DNA of 64,000 nucleotides from Sipunculus nudus (lineage: Eukaryota; Annelida; Sipuncula; Golfingiida; Sipunculidae), in contig CM049318.1 in the NCBI GenBank assembly GCA_026874595.1, positions 5,843,741 to 5,907,740 of the forward strand, given 5' to 3'. Below the pieces are notes generated by a model. It had not been told where the DNA came from, did not search any database, and was given only the letters and a program-made list of their open reading frames with translations. Position 1 is the stretch's first letter, and each line of letters starts with the position of its first letter. Shown one piece after another: positions 34,071-46,586 of this stretch. Made by a program: the position numbers and the translations under genes.

Positions 34071-35062
34071 CAGACACATGGTGTTTATATGACTTGAACG
34101 TATATGGTGTTGATTAATAAATACTAGCGTTTTAAAATCAACACCTGAATGCGTTGAATAACTTGAGTTTAAAACACCAAATGCTGTTGATCCCTCAAGT
34201 TGCGGTTATTTTACAAAACCTGATGGTGTTGAAACTAGGGCGTAAATTTGAGTCATACATACAAGTTTCTACATGGTCTGACAAAATGTCATTTTTGGTA
34301 GGTAAGTTTCACAGAGTCCGCCAAAATGATGCATCCTCTGTAATGACTAGTAGTCTTGGGGCCATCTCGTCCCACTCGTTTGAGTGGACAGCATCAACCT
34401 GGTTTGGGCTTAGGTCCTATACAGTAAGACACGAAACTAAATACAAGAACATAAAAAAACAGACAGTTAGGTGTTACTGCTGTTCTGGTGCGTGCCCGGT
34501 TGTACTCTGAATTCAGCATATGCCATTTTCTGATAATGGGGTATGATATAGAGCATGAATTACTCAACAATAAGAATGCAACCGCTGAAGTTAATTGTTT
34601 CTGCTTATTAAACACGTAAATGACATGATATTTTGTTAGGATTTATCAGCAGGAAAGCACGTTTATTTTCCTGACACACATATGAACAAATGACTTTGAT
34701 TGGGTTTATAAAAAAAGTTCCAAGATCTGGAAAGTTCTGATGTAAAACAGCTCACCCTGAAAATACATTAGATATAGGCTTTTACTTCTTGTCATAAGAA
34801 CTCGTTTGGTTTAAAAAAAATGGGTTATGGTGCTCAGTTGAGCGAACTCTCCCACGAACTCTATCATCCTGTTTACTAGTGTAGAAGGGGACTAACACAT
34901 GGGATGCAGAGTTGTTCATGCAATGACAGTGTTTTACAGACATCGTCTACACTACACGTGCTATTGTCCAGTGAAAAACGGAACTCCTTACTAGCATCCT
35001 GCTCTAGATGTGATTGTACGGTACCCACAAAATCTGACAGGCGTATTCTTTGCTTCATATGG

Positions 35063-35730
35063 TTTTAATCCCAGCTGACTGAACGTTATCTGAGCTATAG
35101 CGATCACTCTTTGTCTGGCGACCGTCCATTGTGCCGTCCGTCTGTCCGTCCTTCCGTTAACCAAGCATAAATCGTAACCGCTTGACCTGGAATCTTCTTA
35201 CTTGACATGCTGTGATGTCCATATAAATCTCCTTGGATACCTAAAATTTGGAATCTGTTACCCATATCCTCCGAGCTATTGGGCTCGGAAGTATCCCCCA
35301 GAATTACTAAAAATTTGTTACAAAAGCTCTAGTATCTGAAAAAATATTGCTTTGTTCGCCATGATTCTTTGCATGTATATTTTTTAAGGAGTGTTTCATC
35401 CGTTTCTGCAGACTGGTGGCACCACCTGGACTTTTTCGAATGTTTACGTATTTTTTATCTTTATTTTTTAGACCTTCAAAGATAAGGTCGTCTGTTAACA
35501 GGGAACAAAATAAAACCGCACGACCTGGAATCCTCTAACTTGAAATCCTGCGAGGTTAATAAAAATCTGCCTGGAAACCTTAAATAAGGTCTCTGTTACC
35601 CATATCCTCCGAGCTATGCTTCAGTTGAATTGGGATACCACCTACATTATTTGGCATTTAGATTTTATAATTCCTTTTGTCAATTTCTTCCTAGTCAGCT
35701 GAGCGTCGTGACCCCTAGATCACTTGTTAC
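35063..35730 (+). mobile_element. R1 element, copy 5
   Basis: The equivalent of copy 4 within duplication copy B: damaged head TTTTAATCCCAGCTGACTGA, CTATAGCGATCACTCTTTGT, GTCC units, right end CAGCTGAGCGTCGTGACCCC, then TAGATCACTTGTT. It is shared with copy A, so it predates the duplication. Confidence 0.75.
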
Positions 35731-36021
35731 ATCATGAGCCGTCAAAAGTTCCTGGTTCCAGAACTTCCTCTGAGTCATAGTCTATAGTTCTAGAGAGCAG
35801 GTTATTCTCATGTGCAGGTATTACATGATAACGTGCATAAATCATCTCTTTATCTGAATATTTGTAACCATGCAGTGATCAAGGAAAGGTTTTGGAATTG
35901 CCACAGGAAGATATCCACAAAATGTTTGTCCAAGTTGAATACCTTTGGCCATAACTGGCCAAAGTTCAGTTATACTATGCCTTAAGACAGGTATTTGCAC
36001 AGTTTGCCATAGGTTACATTT

Positions 36022-36420
36022 TTTTAGCTCTCAGCCCTTAGGCTGATGGGCTATTGTCATCACCAAAGCTGTCCGTCCGTCCATCCGGCGTCCGTTAACT
36101 TTTACCTTGTGAGCGGGATATCTCTAAAAGGATTCACCGTAGGAATTTTATTTCTTCGCTGAAGATGTATATCGACAAAATCTGTCAAGTTCGAAAATGG
36201 TCGACCTTGACCTATTTTTCTACGTTTTAGAGCTGATTATAGAAGAACACTTAGAAGCTTAATTCTCAGAGACCATTTGGGTGGATTTTCACAAAACTTA
36301 CAATGATCATTGGGACTGATGGTCAGTACCTGCTGCACAAGTTTGGGGCACTACCTACAATTTCTGATTTTAATGAATTTTTATCGGATTTTTCAACTTG
36401 ATTTTTGTACTTGTTACAAA
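36022..36420 (+). mobile_element. R2 element, second copy
   Basis: Starts TTTTTTAGCTCTCAGCCCTT, then AGGCTGATGGGCTATTGTCA, and shares TGAGCGGGATATCTCTAAAA and AAGATGTATATCGACAAAAT with the copy at 16118. It is absent from the matching point of copy A, so it arrived after duplication or was lost from A. Confidence 0.7.
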
Positions 36421-36479
36421 CATAAAACATAAAAAATTTGTGGCCCATGGGCCATGAAACTCCGGTGAACCTGACAATT

Positions 36480-38030
36480 TAGGCCATAACGCTTAAATAT
36501 AGTGACTTTGTGTTGAAAATTGTTGAGTAGCCACCCTAGCCCCGGTCAGGGCTGGTGTGACAAATCGTGGTGAGCCAACTGACCAGGTGGCTGTAAGGTA
36601 TGTCGTCTCGTTATGATTATATGTTGACTGATGGTTCAGTTGCCATTTGCCATATATTAGCCCACCGGGCGGAAAGATCTCTGGATTGTGGCCTTTTCTG
36701 ATGGCAGGGTACAGAATGGAGATATTAAAGTGGAAGGAGAATAGAGCAGAGGCCGCAATGTATAATCAAGACGAAACTAAAATTACCATTATTAATTGTT
36801 CAGTGAATATTATTTTAACAACAAAAAACCATGTATTTCAAAGCACCTGCGTCATCCTTTAACAATCCTGACTAAGCTGGATTGTACAATAACGGGATTA
36901 ACCCACTAAACTGAAATAAACCTGCCTTGTACATAAACCTACTCCGTCAATGAAGGCAAGTTACAGTGCAAAAAAGTATTCTTACGCGTCAACTCCTTCT
37001 TATCTTCTAGGCATAAATTCTGAATACGTCCGGTCCCTTCGATGTTCCACGCACCTCTCTCCTTGGTAAAATTGCGTAATTTCTTAACACATGATCAGCA
37101 CCTAATATTACACCGCGCAGGGTAATTCAGTCAAATTTATATGTAATTAATGTATAATGCGCGACAAAACTTTTCTCTCAATCATGCGACGGCATAAAGT
37201 CCCGATTTCCATACGTATTTTAAGCTATTAACCTTTCCCCGAAATATAACTTACGATTCGTAAATGAAAGGAATAATAAGGTTACTAGCTTTATTTATCT
37301 CGGGTAGAGGATGAGCCCATAATTCTTATAGAAACTGACCATAATACGATAAATTTCGCTTATCAGACAAAACACCACAGCGGTACACGACTGTCAAGAG
37401 AGGTTAGTCTATTAAGGGAGACAGGAGTGCCGGATCACCACAGCAATGACCCATATCGAAAAAAAAGACTCGTTACACTGAACAGCAGTCGCGAGATGAT
37501 GACACATTTGGCCGTTGTCTGTTTGGCCTAGCAGCGAGCACAGCAGATGCACACATAACCGTGTCTCTTTGTGCTGCTCACACTACCCTGTACACAGTTT
37601 TTGACCTACGCGCTTATCTCAGCAACGATCCCCATAAACAAGGCTATGACATGTAACATACAAGAATAACATAACATTATAATTCTTGCGAAAAAAAAGC
37701 CTGCAGCTCTATGATTATCGAAGCTTCAACTGCTGAACACCCAAAGAAAAATAAACGCCTTTGTTACTCGGCATTAGGCATATGAGGAGGTAAATTAGAA
37801 AAAAATTGTATTTCACCTTAAAGTATTTTAAGTTACATGTATATAAAATAATATTATTTATAGTACAGCTTTAAAAAGAATATACCTAGTTAAACTGTAA
37901 ATGTATCAATATATTCTTTAACATGTCGTCCTAAATATCTGAAAACACTGAAGCTTACACAAATCTCTGAAAACAAAATGTATAAACACATATAATACAT
38001 CGACATGCATGTTAAGCATATGCACTGAGT
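36480..38030. other. Duplicated non-coding sequence (copy B)
   Basis: Line-by-line partner of 26880-28420. No conserved coding frame. Confidence 0.5.
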
Positions 38031-38035
38031 CACTT

Positions 38036-38960
38036 GGAGTCCTGGTCTTTGGGATTCTCCTTTTTCGCTTGTTCCAGTTGTCGTCGAAGGTGGGCGATTT
38101 CCTGATCCGCTTTCCTCCGTTTAATAAATTCCTCTTGATATGCCTTCCTGAGTGATTACTTCCCTTCACGGTCCATAAGTCGGCGTCGGGCTTCCTCTTT
38201 CACTTAATCGAGCTTGACGGCAAAGTTTCCAAGCCATGTCAAGAAGCCTGGTGTTTCGTCTACATCCCGGGGGATCCATGACAGAGGTTTGGCAGCGTCC
38301 ATCGGTATGTCTCTTTGGTCTGATATGGGAAATGACGCACCTCAGTGAACGGTCGATAAACTGTTTCAGCGACTTCCCCCTCGTGCTGCCACACAGGTTT
38401 CTCTTCTGCTTCATATCTTTTCCTGACAGGTGTTGCTATTTGCATCTTTCGTTCCGCAGAAAACAGTTCTCTCGATGTTACTGCGTGTGGTGTTTTGTAG
38501 TGTATTCTCTGGATGTAGTCTGGCTTCTGGTCGCTCATGCATGCCTCATCACGATTCTTCCTGGGCGTGTCTTCCACTGTATTCACGGACGGGGCTACCT
38601 AACCCGGGTCTATATACATTGGGTTCGGTCTCCTAGATCGGTTGCTTTGGTTAATTTGCTATGCGCATTCCGCAGATGTCTGGCTATGTCACGTCGCCTT
38701 CGCAAGTGCTAGTAACCTGCCTCGACTGGGCACACTATATCCATAATCCATCTTATCCATGTGAGTTTTGGCGAAATGCAGACAGTAATTGCTGAAACGT
38801 TTGATCGGTTCCTTTCGGCGGTACCCCTATACTGGACACCGTTTCCCGGCTGAGTCAATCTCAAGCACAAGAACGTCAGGAATCCATCCTCCACTCTCCT
38901 GAACGTCCGACATACCTGGATATAATTTGTGGAATAATTTGGACATACAGAAACAACTAA
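38036..38960 (-). pseudogene. Zinc-finger-like gene remnant, duplication copy B
   Basis: Same gene as in copy A, with a longer surviving middle ORF (38260-38586) that includes MNTVEDTPRKNRDEACMSDQ and ATPVRKRYEAEEKPVWQHEG. This is followed, after a frameshift, by VKLDEVKEEARRRLM and a C-terminal QDSK stop. The finger pair is read at 38640-38830 with RHLRNAHSKLTK, keeping the His lost from copy A, but the first finger has lost a Cys and a ~150 base segment upstream is missing. Comparing the two copies shows which residues were original. Confidence 0.5.
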
Positions 38961-39319
38961 AATCGAGAACATCTCTATGTTTGATAATTCTTCGGGTTCG
39001 CCGAATTGACTATGATTATATAGAAGATATCTGTCTTGTTTTCATTCGATTTACCGGTATCTTTCTACTCAATTGTTCATGTATTTTTATGTACTCTATT
39101 ACGGAAATTTGGATTTGGAAATACATTTATTGATTTGAATAAATTATAACATAATGGGTTAGAAAGCTGAATAATAAAAAACAGTTACACCACAGGGTAT
39201 TTTAAATAAGAGTGAGGAAAAAGACAAGGAGATCCGTTAGCGCCTAACTTATTTTTGTTGATAATTGAAATATTGGCAATTATTGCCCGTCAATCCAAGT
39301 TCGTCTAAGGTATCGCCAT

Positions 39320-39905
39320 AAACGAATCAAAACGATGACCCTTTGCCGACAACAGCACATTCTTCGTAAAAGACTTGAGATCAATGGAGGCATTGCTACA
39401 ATTTTATATGATTTTTCAATAATATCCTCAGTGAATATGAATTTTAACAAATGTGAAGCCGAAATTGATGGGAAGGAGAAAGAACACGCCTGAATATTCA
39501 AACAATATCAATGGGTTGACCTTCATTCCGATGTTAAAAATATCTTGTGTATATGTTTTACATACAGGAAAGATATGTTATACGAGTTGAAATTAGAAAA
39601 GGTTTATAATAATATTTTAGGAACGTTTTGTATGTGGAAATCGAGAGGGCTGACAATATTTGGGCCAAACACGATAATCAAATCCTTCGGAATATCACAA
39701 CTAATGTACACTATGAACATTCTTGAACCCCCCCCCCCCCATGGTGTTATACCGAATGGGTTAAAAACTACATCGTTGATTTTATATGGTACAGTCGTAA
39801 GCCAAAAATTAAATATGATGTGCTGAGGAGTGAATCAGAAAGTGAAGTAAGTACATGATGTTGAATCAATTTTAGAATGTCAAAGAATATCTTTGCTGAT
39901 CAGAT
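39320..39905 (+). pseudogene. LINE reverse transcriptase fragment, copy B
   Basis: Duplicate of the fragment at 29860: LKLEKVYNNILGTFCMWKSR, then GLTIFGPNTIIKSFGISQLM, followed by a C run and KPKIKYDVL-like text in another frame. It has frameshifts at partly different positions from copy A. Confidence 0.7.
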
Positions 39906-41090
39906 TATAACACTTATTGTCAAATTTGAAAAGCACAGTTGTACCTAATTTCTTATTTCATGAAATGGTATAAAAATCATAATGGCATGAAAAATCATAA
40001 TTATTATACCACTGTTCTTATTATGGTTTGAGAAAATTTTGCCGGCAGAAAAAGTTGTCTTTGAGTATAATGAATGAACTATACATTTAAAGTACTTCCT
40101 TTTATTGGAATTTTAAATAAATGGGTAATCTCATGGTAAACACAGAAAAGTTTTGTACAATTCCTAATGGCATTAAAGGAATGCAAATTTATTCTAAAAG
40201 GGGGTTTCATGAGGCTATTACGGTAAATCAGTAAAACTATAATGCAAACTATAAATGATTACAATATATCAATACAAATCATTAGTGCAGACTACAGACA
40301 TATGACTGTGCATATAATAAAGGTATTACTTATACAAATAAGTTATTTACAAAATTGTTTATCTTATTTTTGCACAATGAAAGGTACTTGTACTTAAGTA
40401 CAGACCCCTTTACTTTTACCCGAGTGCATTGAAAAATCATGTACTTATACTCGTACATTAAAATTCTAAAGTAGCCTGCTTGTACTGAAGTAGAGATGCC
40501 ATGTACTTGACCCAGCCTGGAAAGAGGGAAATGCGTATTTTTTCTCACAAATCCCTAAGTGTAATTCCCCTGTTCTGGAAGTTGTGGACCCCTGGAAGGG
40601 TATTAGTCCCTCGGTGTTTATAGTGAACCCAACCATCTAAAAATATTTGGTATGCGCCTGGGTCCTGTACTTACGGGTGCATCTTTCGCAAGTAATATCC
40701 GATAATGACGCTATCACAGTTCTCAAACAGTCCGCCATGCCCATTTTATGAGGAAATGAAAAAATGTCGCCAAATCTAGGCTTTCTTCTTAAACTATGTT
40801 TAACCTGTTTGCAGGAAGATCACATCATGTTAAACAATGTTTTCGACCAGTAATATTCTTCTTTCTACTCCTGGTGCACAAATATTAGGCTTGTTTGCCT
40901 TGCCAAACAGTCAACACAAAAAAACACCTGTACAGGGACAGTGGAAGAGACTATAAGTTTATGTACTATGTGGTATTTGAAATCTGTAGGTCAAACAGTA
41001 TCCAAACGCGGTGGCAAGCATATGGACAGTAGACGGACGTAGGGTCATCACTAGAGCACAGTTGACATATACTTAGTTACAAGTGTAACA

Positions 41091-42187
41091 TGGTCCGAGC
41101 GGGTTTTCAGTTTTAATCATAGTTACAGTAAATCATTAACCAAGCAGATTCTTTGTAGGAACTGTCTTTATAAGGTTGTACATAAAAATCTGGTAACCTC
41201 TTATCAACAGCATGTTCAGTGCTTAACTGTACTTGTATATAGATATGCCCATGCATAAGTAGTAATCACTGAGTGTCCTCTTATCTCCATTATACAAGTG
41301 TATGTAGACAACACTGGATATACCAAAGGGCATCCCATGTATATAACTAGATCAAAACAAAAAGGCTGTAAGATTCATCTGAAAATAAATAAAAAGACTC
41401 ACAAGTACCCTTACAGTGTTATCTTATTATTATAGAAAATTATTAAAGTTTAAGATAAGCATCAGCTGTGTTGACAGAGATTATAGAAAAATATATGATA
41501 ATAGTCAACTATATCTGTATCCAATTTCATATCAGATAAGCTGAACAGTGTGAAGACAGTACTGGATACTATACGAACAATCACCCTGCATCCAACTTTA
41601 CAGAACAACTCCACCTGCATGCGTCGCAGCAAACGTTAATCTTTCAGGTTTAATTGTTAATACATCACTGTATAATGTATTAGTGATCTCGGTGTCCTCA
41701 CTCTAAACTTCCAAGCAGTACTATACTCTAAACATTATAATATCCATCTCCGTACATAACAGGTATTGCAGTTTGTTTATCTTTCAAAGAACGGACCCTA
41801 TGGCCTTTCCGGGAAAATATGTATGCGCATGCGCACTGGGAACTTTTAAAGTTTAAAAGAAGGCCATTTTGGTTTTATCAGATATCGAAACTTTTCCTTT
41901 GAAATAAAAGTATGTTATACAAGTTGTCAACACAAAACATATAGCTCTAACGTGAACATATTATATATTAATAAAGATTACATACCATTGGTCCTTGTAT
42001 CTTAAGTAATTATAACACAATCTGTGAAGAAGTGCGACGGCGAGGCGAGCCGTGGACGATCCATTGCAAGGAGCGCTGACAGACTTACGAATTCACCACC
42101 AGTGGGTACCACTGTCGGGTTTTAAGATATAGTCAACTGACTTGGCGGTCACTCGCGTTAGATCATATTACGTTTGACCTTATCACA
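41091..42187 (-). mobile_element. Putative 3' LTR of gypsy element 1
   Basis: On the minus strand a purine stretch TGTGGGGGA at 42188-42196 is followed by TGTGATAAGG, and the span ends ...CCATGTTACA at 41091, giving the TG...CA signature next to the end of duplication copy B. It contains an NRF1-like palindrome TGCGCATGCGCA (41824-41835) and a GGCCATTTTGG motif, as promoters do. I could not find the matching 5' LTR beyond gag, so this is an inference from the boundary signals. Confidence 0.4.
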
Positions 42188-42276
42188 TCCCCCACAGTCA
42201 ATGATAGCCACTGGATATTATCTTAAAGCCAATGAAAAAACAAAACTTCTTTATCTAAAGTTGAAATTTTAAGAAC

Positions 42277-43779
42277 TCATCTTATATCTATGGTCGTACT
42301 GCAACCGGAAATTGGCTCTCTAAACGGATTAGAGTGTTTACCTGCGGTACTAGGTGTTGTTCGTCTAACTTGAGGTCCTAGAGTTGGTAACTCAACTTGA
42401 TTTTCAAGATCTGTTTCTAACGGTGGAATATCTACCGACATTAATCTTTGAACATTAAAAGGTTCATCTTGTTCGGTTTCATAATGATCAGGCTGACTAT
42501 TTAAATCATTCTGACTAACTCTAGACGTGGGTTTATCATTCAACTTCATCTCATCCCATGGTCTTAAGTTCAGATCTATGATACAATTTAGCATGTCCAA
42601 ATCCTTGACTTGGTTCAATCTTATAAGTGTTCGTATCCCTATTTGCTTCAATGATCTTGTAGACGGTGTCATGATAGTGATCCGCAATTTTAGGTCTACC
42701 AAAGTGATAATGTTTCTTCAAAAGGACTCTCTGCCCAAAAAATAATTGGTGCTCATTGGCGTTCCTATCAGCATATTTCTTTCTCAGTTGAGCTGATTGA
42801 TCAAATCGGGTTTTAACAATAGCAAAAGCTTACTACAATCGCTTCTGATGATCTTGTACCCAATCTATGGTACTGTCTAAAGGAGTTTCGGTTTTTTGCG
42901 TCAAGCAAAGACAGAGAGGGAAGCTTTGGGTCTCGCCCAAAGAGAAGGTAAAAAGGAATGAAGCCTGTACTTTGGTGTGGTGTCACATTATACGCAAAAG
43001 TAAGTGCATCCAAATGATCTGGCCAATGTTTCTTTTGCTCTAGGGCAAGGTGCGGAGAAGGTCGTGGAGGGTCCTGTTATTCCTCTCAACTTGACCATTC
43101 TCTTCCGGATGGTAGGGAGACGAATGAGATCTTGTCACGCCATAGCACTTGCATAACTCCTGGACCACTCGGGCTTCAAAATCACGCCCTTGGTCGGAGT
43201 AAATCCGGCACACAAACTGTCCACTTTGTAAATTCGTCGGTTAAAACCAAAACATATCTCAGCCTTAATGGGTTTTGCCCGTACGCAGCGTTCACAGGTA
43301 GCTATCCAACGTTTTATATCTGCATCAAGCCCTGGCCAATAACATCTAGCACGAACTAACGAGCTAGTCCGGTACACTCCTTGGTGATCTTGCTCATCAT
43401 GACGGCTTTTTAGAACCTTCTCTCTAAGACACTGGGGAAGCACAACCTGCTCTAACCTACCAAGTACCGGGTCCCTAACTACTCGTATCAAAACACCATC
43501 AGATTCATCAAACCTGTTCCACTGTTTTGCTAAAACTTTGACCAGTTTAGGCCATTTGCGTCTAACTGACTTAGATGTAGATTTCCGTTCCAGCGAAAAG
43601 GGAAGAATACAACTAATCACTGGGTCGCTTTCGTGCATACTACGCATCTCGCATGGAGGAATCACAGGCAAAGAGGTAGCAGGAACATGTTCCAATTTGG
43701 GCTCAACTATCCCAGCTTCGAGTACCTCTTGCCAAACTTCTTCTTGAAGTTCAAGAGACAGTGGCCATCCAACTACCAA
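42277..43779 (-). pseudogene. Ty3/gypsy element 1: integrase and pol tail
   Basis: The zinc-binding domain at 43340-43480 reads HDEQDHQGVYRTSSLVRARC, then YWPGLDADIKRWIATCERC, a complete H-H-C-C set. The core is broken: only [15 protein letters not shown]-like text near 43150-43190 and FAYNVTPHQSTGFIPFYLLF, then GRDPKLPSL, at 42910-43013 are readable. The tail includes LLKKHYHFGRP near 42700 and a Pro/Glu-rich C-terminus ending at 42277. At least three frame changes occur. No additional enzyme ORF is present between this tail and the candidate LTR, unlike the elements at 32 kb and 62 kb. Confidence 0.75.
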
Positions 43780-43924
43780 CTCAGCAAAGTGAGGCTCAGT
43801 GCCTTCCGATTCATCTCAAGGTCTATCAGATTGTCGGGACAGGGCATCAGCTCCTGTTTTCTCCTTACCAGACCTGTATTGAAAGGAGAAATTAAACGAT
43901 TAAAGCGCTGACGCCCACCTTTGG

Positions 43925-44170
43925 TCAATTGCTGACGGGTTTTGACTTTGTCAACAGATACGTCACAGGATTATTATCTGTGACTACAACAAAGCTACTT
44001 GGCAGTAAATAGTCTCGCAGTTTTTCTGTTACCGCCCATTTTAGCGCTAGCAGTACAAGGCGCTTGGAGGAATAGTTCTTGGGGTTTCTCTCCCCTTTCC
44101 TCAAGCCTCTGCTCACATAAGCAATAACACGTGTTTTGCCTTCCTGTTCTTGAGCAAGGATGACGCCCAA
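43925..44170 (-). pseudogene. Ty3/gypsy element 1: RNase H
   Basis: Reads MGVILAQEQEGKTRVIAYVS, then RGLRKGERNP, LVLLALKWAVTEKLRDYLLP and FVVVTDNNPVTYLL. These are the GxVLxQ, YxSR, LA(L)xWA and TDNxP blocks of retroelement RNase H. It lies between reverse transcriptase and integrase in the expected order and is broken from both by frameshifts. Confidence 0.8.
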
Positions 44171-44418
44171 GACTTTATGGCTGGCATCCGTTTCAAGGGT
44201 AAACGGTTTTGTGAAATCGGCATACCCTAACTAGGGCGCAGTGGTTAGCTTAACTCTGAGTTCTTCAAAGGAGGCCTTATGCTCATCTGCCCAATAGGGA
44301 CTAATGAGTGCATTCTTTCCTTTTTTGCGTTTGTTCGCTTGTGCGATTCTACCTACCAAATCATGTATTGGGGCAGCGATTGTCGAGAATCCACAGACAA
44401 ATCGCTCATAGTATGAGG

Positions 44419-45060
44419 CTAGCCCACGGTCAGCTGCCTCAAGTCCTGTTGGGTTTTACGTCTTGGCCAGTCACGTACGGCAACAATTTTCTCGGGGTCA
44501 GATTGCACTCCCTGGGCAGAAATGATATGACCCAGAAATTTTACTTCTATTCTGAAAAACGTGCACTTCCTAGCTTCTAGTTCCAAGCCATGCTCAATGA
44601 GCTTCTTGAAAACGCGTTCCAGTCTACTCAGATGTTCTGGAAATGCATGGCTATAAACTACCACATCATCAAGATAAACTATCAGGATCTCTAGGATCTC
44701 GCCCCTAAACACTTGTCCCATCAGTCTTTGGAAACAGGCTGGAGAATTAGAAAGTCCGAACGGCATTCAGCAAACTCGTACAAACCAATTGGTGTTACAA
44801 ATGCTGTTTTGTGTCTGTCCTTTTCACAGACTTCCACCAGGTTGTAGGCCGAAGGCAAATCCAGTGCTGAAAGAACTTGGCACCACTAAGAGATTCAAAT
44901 GTTTCCTCTATGCGAGGAAGGGGATACACATCTCTCCTAACCATAGCTATACCTAACCTCTCCTATACATAGCCGAAGGTCACCAGTGTTCTTCTTTCGA
45001 ACAAGAACAATAGGCGAGGCGAAGTCAGAGGTACTCTCCCTTATAATTCCTTTCTAGAGC
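44419..45060 (-). pseudogene. Ty3/gypsy element 1: reverse transcriptase
   Basis: The catalytic part at 44560-44766 carries MPFGLSNSPACFQRLMGQVF, then ILIVYLDDVVVYS with the YxDD-type YLDD motif, then FLGHIISAQGV. Upstream fragments in other frames give STSDFASPIVLVRKKN (45000-45050) and TGDLRLC, ALDLPSAY and KTAFVTPIGLYEF (44770-44880). The domain set is nearly complete in content but split over three frames. Confidence 0.8.
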
Positions 45061-45603
45061 AGTTCCTGGAGGTGATTTTAAGTTCAACCCACAGGTGAGG
45101 AGGTACTCGCCTGTAGGGGTGAGTGATTGGAGTCTCGTCCTGCATAACGATTCTATGTTCAATAGTTTTGATTCCTCCCGTTCCTCATGAGTTCCCTGAA
45201 AACTTGACATATCAATTCCTTCTGGCAAGTCAACAATATCAGTTCCTGAAAATTCTGTCTGAGACATTGGTTCATCCTGCCTTACTGGGGCTATAGTCAG
45301 AGTCCCATCATAAATGCTCATATATAGACTGGAAACGCCACTATCTACGTGTTCTACGGGCTTTACAATACCCAGTCTTGTTTGTGGTTTCAAAACTACA
45401 TCTTGAGTTGTACCATTCATAAGTCTAACCATAGTAGATCCTGTAGAGAGATCAACTAGTGTAGGGGCAACCTGAATCCCCTTAAATGGACATTTGAAAC
45501 CTTCAGCTACAACAGGTCCTTTGCATATCGAAACACCTGTAGCAACAACATTGCATACTGATGCAGGAGGGATCACAACTGGTGATCTCCCAGCAATTCT
45601 CAT
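45025..45603 (-). pseudogene. Ty3/gypsy element 1: spacer between protease and reverse transcriptase
   Basis: A 192-codon opening with VVIPPASVCNVVATG, then KPQTRLGIVKPVE, a beta-rich linker commonly seen between the aspartic protease and reverse transcriptase of gypsy polyproteins. Its start overlaps the stop of the upstream gag-protease ORF by 4 bases (ATGA), implying either a lost base or a real frame change. Confidence 0.6.
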
Positions 45604-46514
45604 AACCGAGTACGATCACTCTCCTTGTTAGAAGACAAGATAGCAGGAAACTGTGGCACATACTTAATAACGTTCATGCCCAAAATGCCTGGACAGGAAT
45701 TTCTAGCTTTCTGTTTATCACGTGTCACCAAAATACCTCTATCTGGAATAGTATGACCTTCTACAGTGATGTCTGCCATCAGAACACCTGTGTATGGAAT
45801 CTCAAGGTTGTCTGCTCCACTCAGAATTATGAACTGATTACCTACAGTAATTTTACTGCCTTTTGGTTCAAGCTCGTCATGGAAATATGACTCGCTAACC
45901 GTGGTTACCTGAGAAGCTGTGTCTAGTAGACAGTTGAATTCAACACCATGCACATTTACTTTTACAATAGGCTTACTGCCTATGGTTTTGTCGTAAAACT
46001 TCTCTGGTGCACTTATTGCAGGAGAATCTGCAATCTGTAAATTAGATTCACCAGGACTGGAAGCAACAGAGCTTAAGCTTGAACTGTCTGGCCCTCGTGG
46101 CTCATCTGCCAAACCTGGGTTTTTAGTCTGAGCACGACGGAGTTTTGGACAGTTTTTAATCAAATGAGTTGTTTCTTTACAATTGAAACAAGCTCTCTTA
46201 TCCGGTCTCTTAGGGTAATCTTTAGTCACTACATGAGACTTTGTGAAACTCTTAAACAGCTGTTGTTGCTGCTCAAGTATATGACTTTGTTGCTCCTGCT
46301 TCGTCTGTAGCAGCTTAGTGAGAGCAGCTTGACCCTCTATCAACATTTGGATCCCACTCTTGTGAGAATCAGGAATCTCAACCATATTAGTGTTTGCAGG
46401 TCTCTCTGAAGCCTTACCCAGGTCTTCCTCGGCCCACATGATTGCTTCCTCTCTAAGGTCTAAGAAATTTAAGTCGGGTCTCTTCCTAAGGATTAACTTA
46501 ATCTCTCGCCTCAA
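45600..46514 (-). pseudogene. Ty3/gypsy element 1: gag C-terminus, zinc knuckle and aspartic protease
   Basis: A 304-codon opening. A CCHC knuckle CFNCKETTHLIKNC (C-x2-C-x4-H-x4-C) lies about a third of the way in, preceded by a Gln-rich helix. It is followed by a Ser/Pro linker and a retropepsin-like segment FNCLLDTASQVTTVS with DTAS at the active site instead of the usual DTG/DSG. ILGMNVI near the end fits the ILG block of the protease. The same frame continues upstream through a single TAA at 46587. Confidence 0.75.
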
Positions 46515-46586
46515 GGTAGAGTCAAGTACCTTATCAGCGAACTGCTCTTTGAGTATCTGATTCCTGTCAGGAATACAGTTAGGGTC

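Larger units (their letters stand above)
34171..41081 (+). repeat. Segmental duplication, copy B (~6.9 kb)
   Basis: Partner of 24732-31572, same orientation, offset about 9.44 kb. Copy B has an extra ~300 bases at 34675-34975 and a ~690 base replacement including an R2 element at 35735-36425. It lacks the X1/Y1 tandem and has a ~150 base loss in the zinc-finger-like gene. It ends at 41081 against a TGTAACATGG sequence that looks like an LTR edge. A scrap matching copy A's continuation (GCACTATCAGTCAAT) reappears only at 50670, so about 9.5 kb has come in between. Confidence 0.85.
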
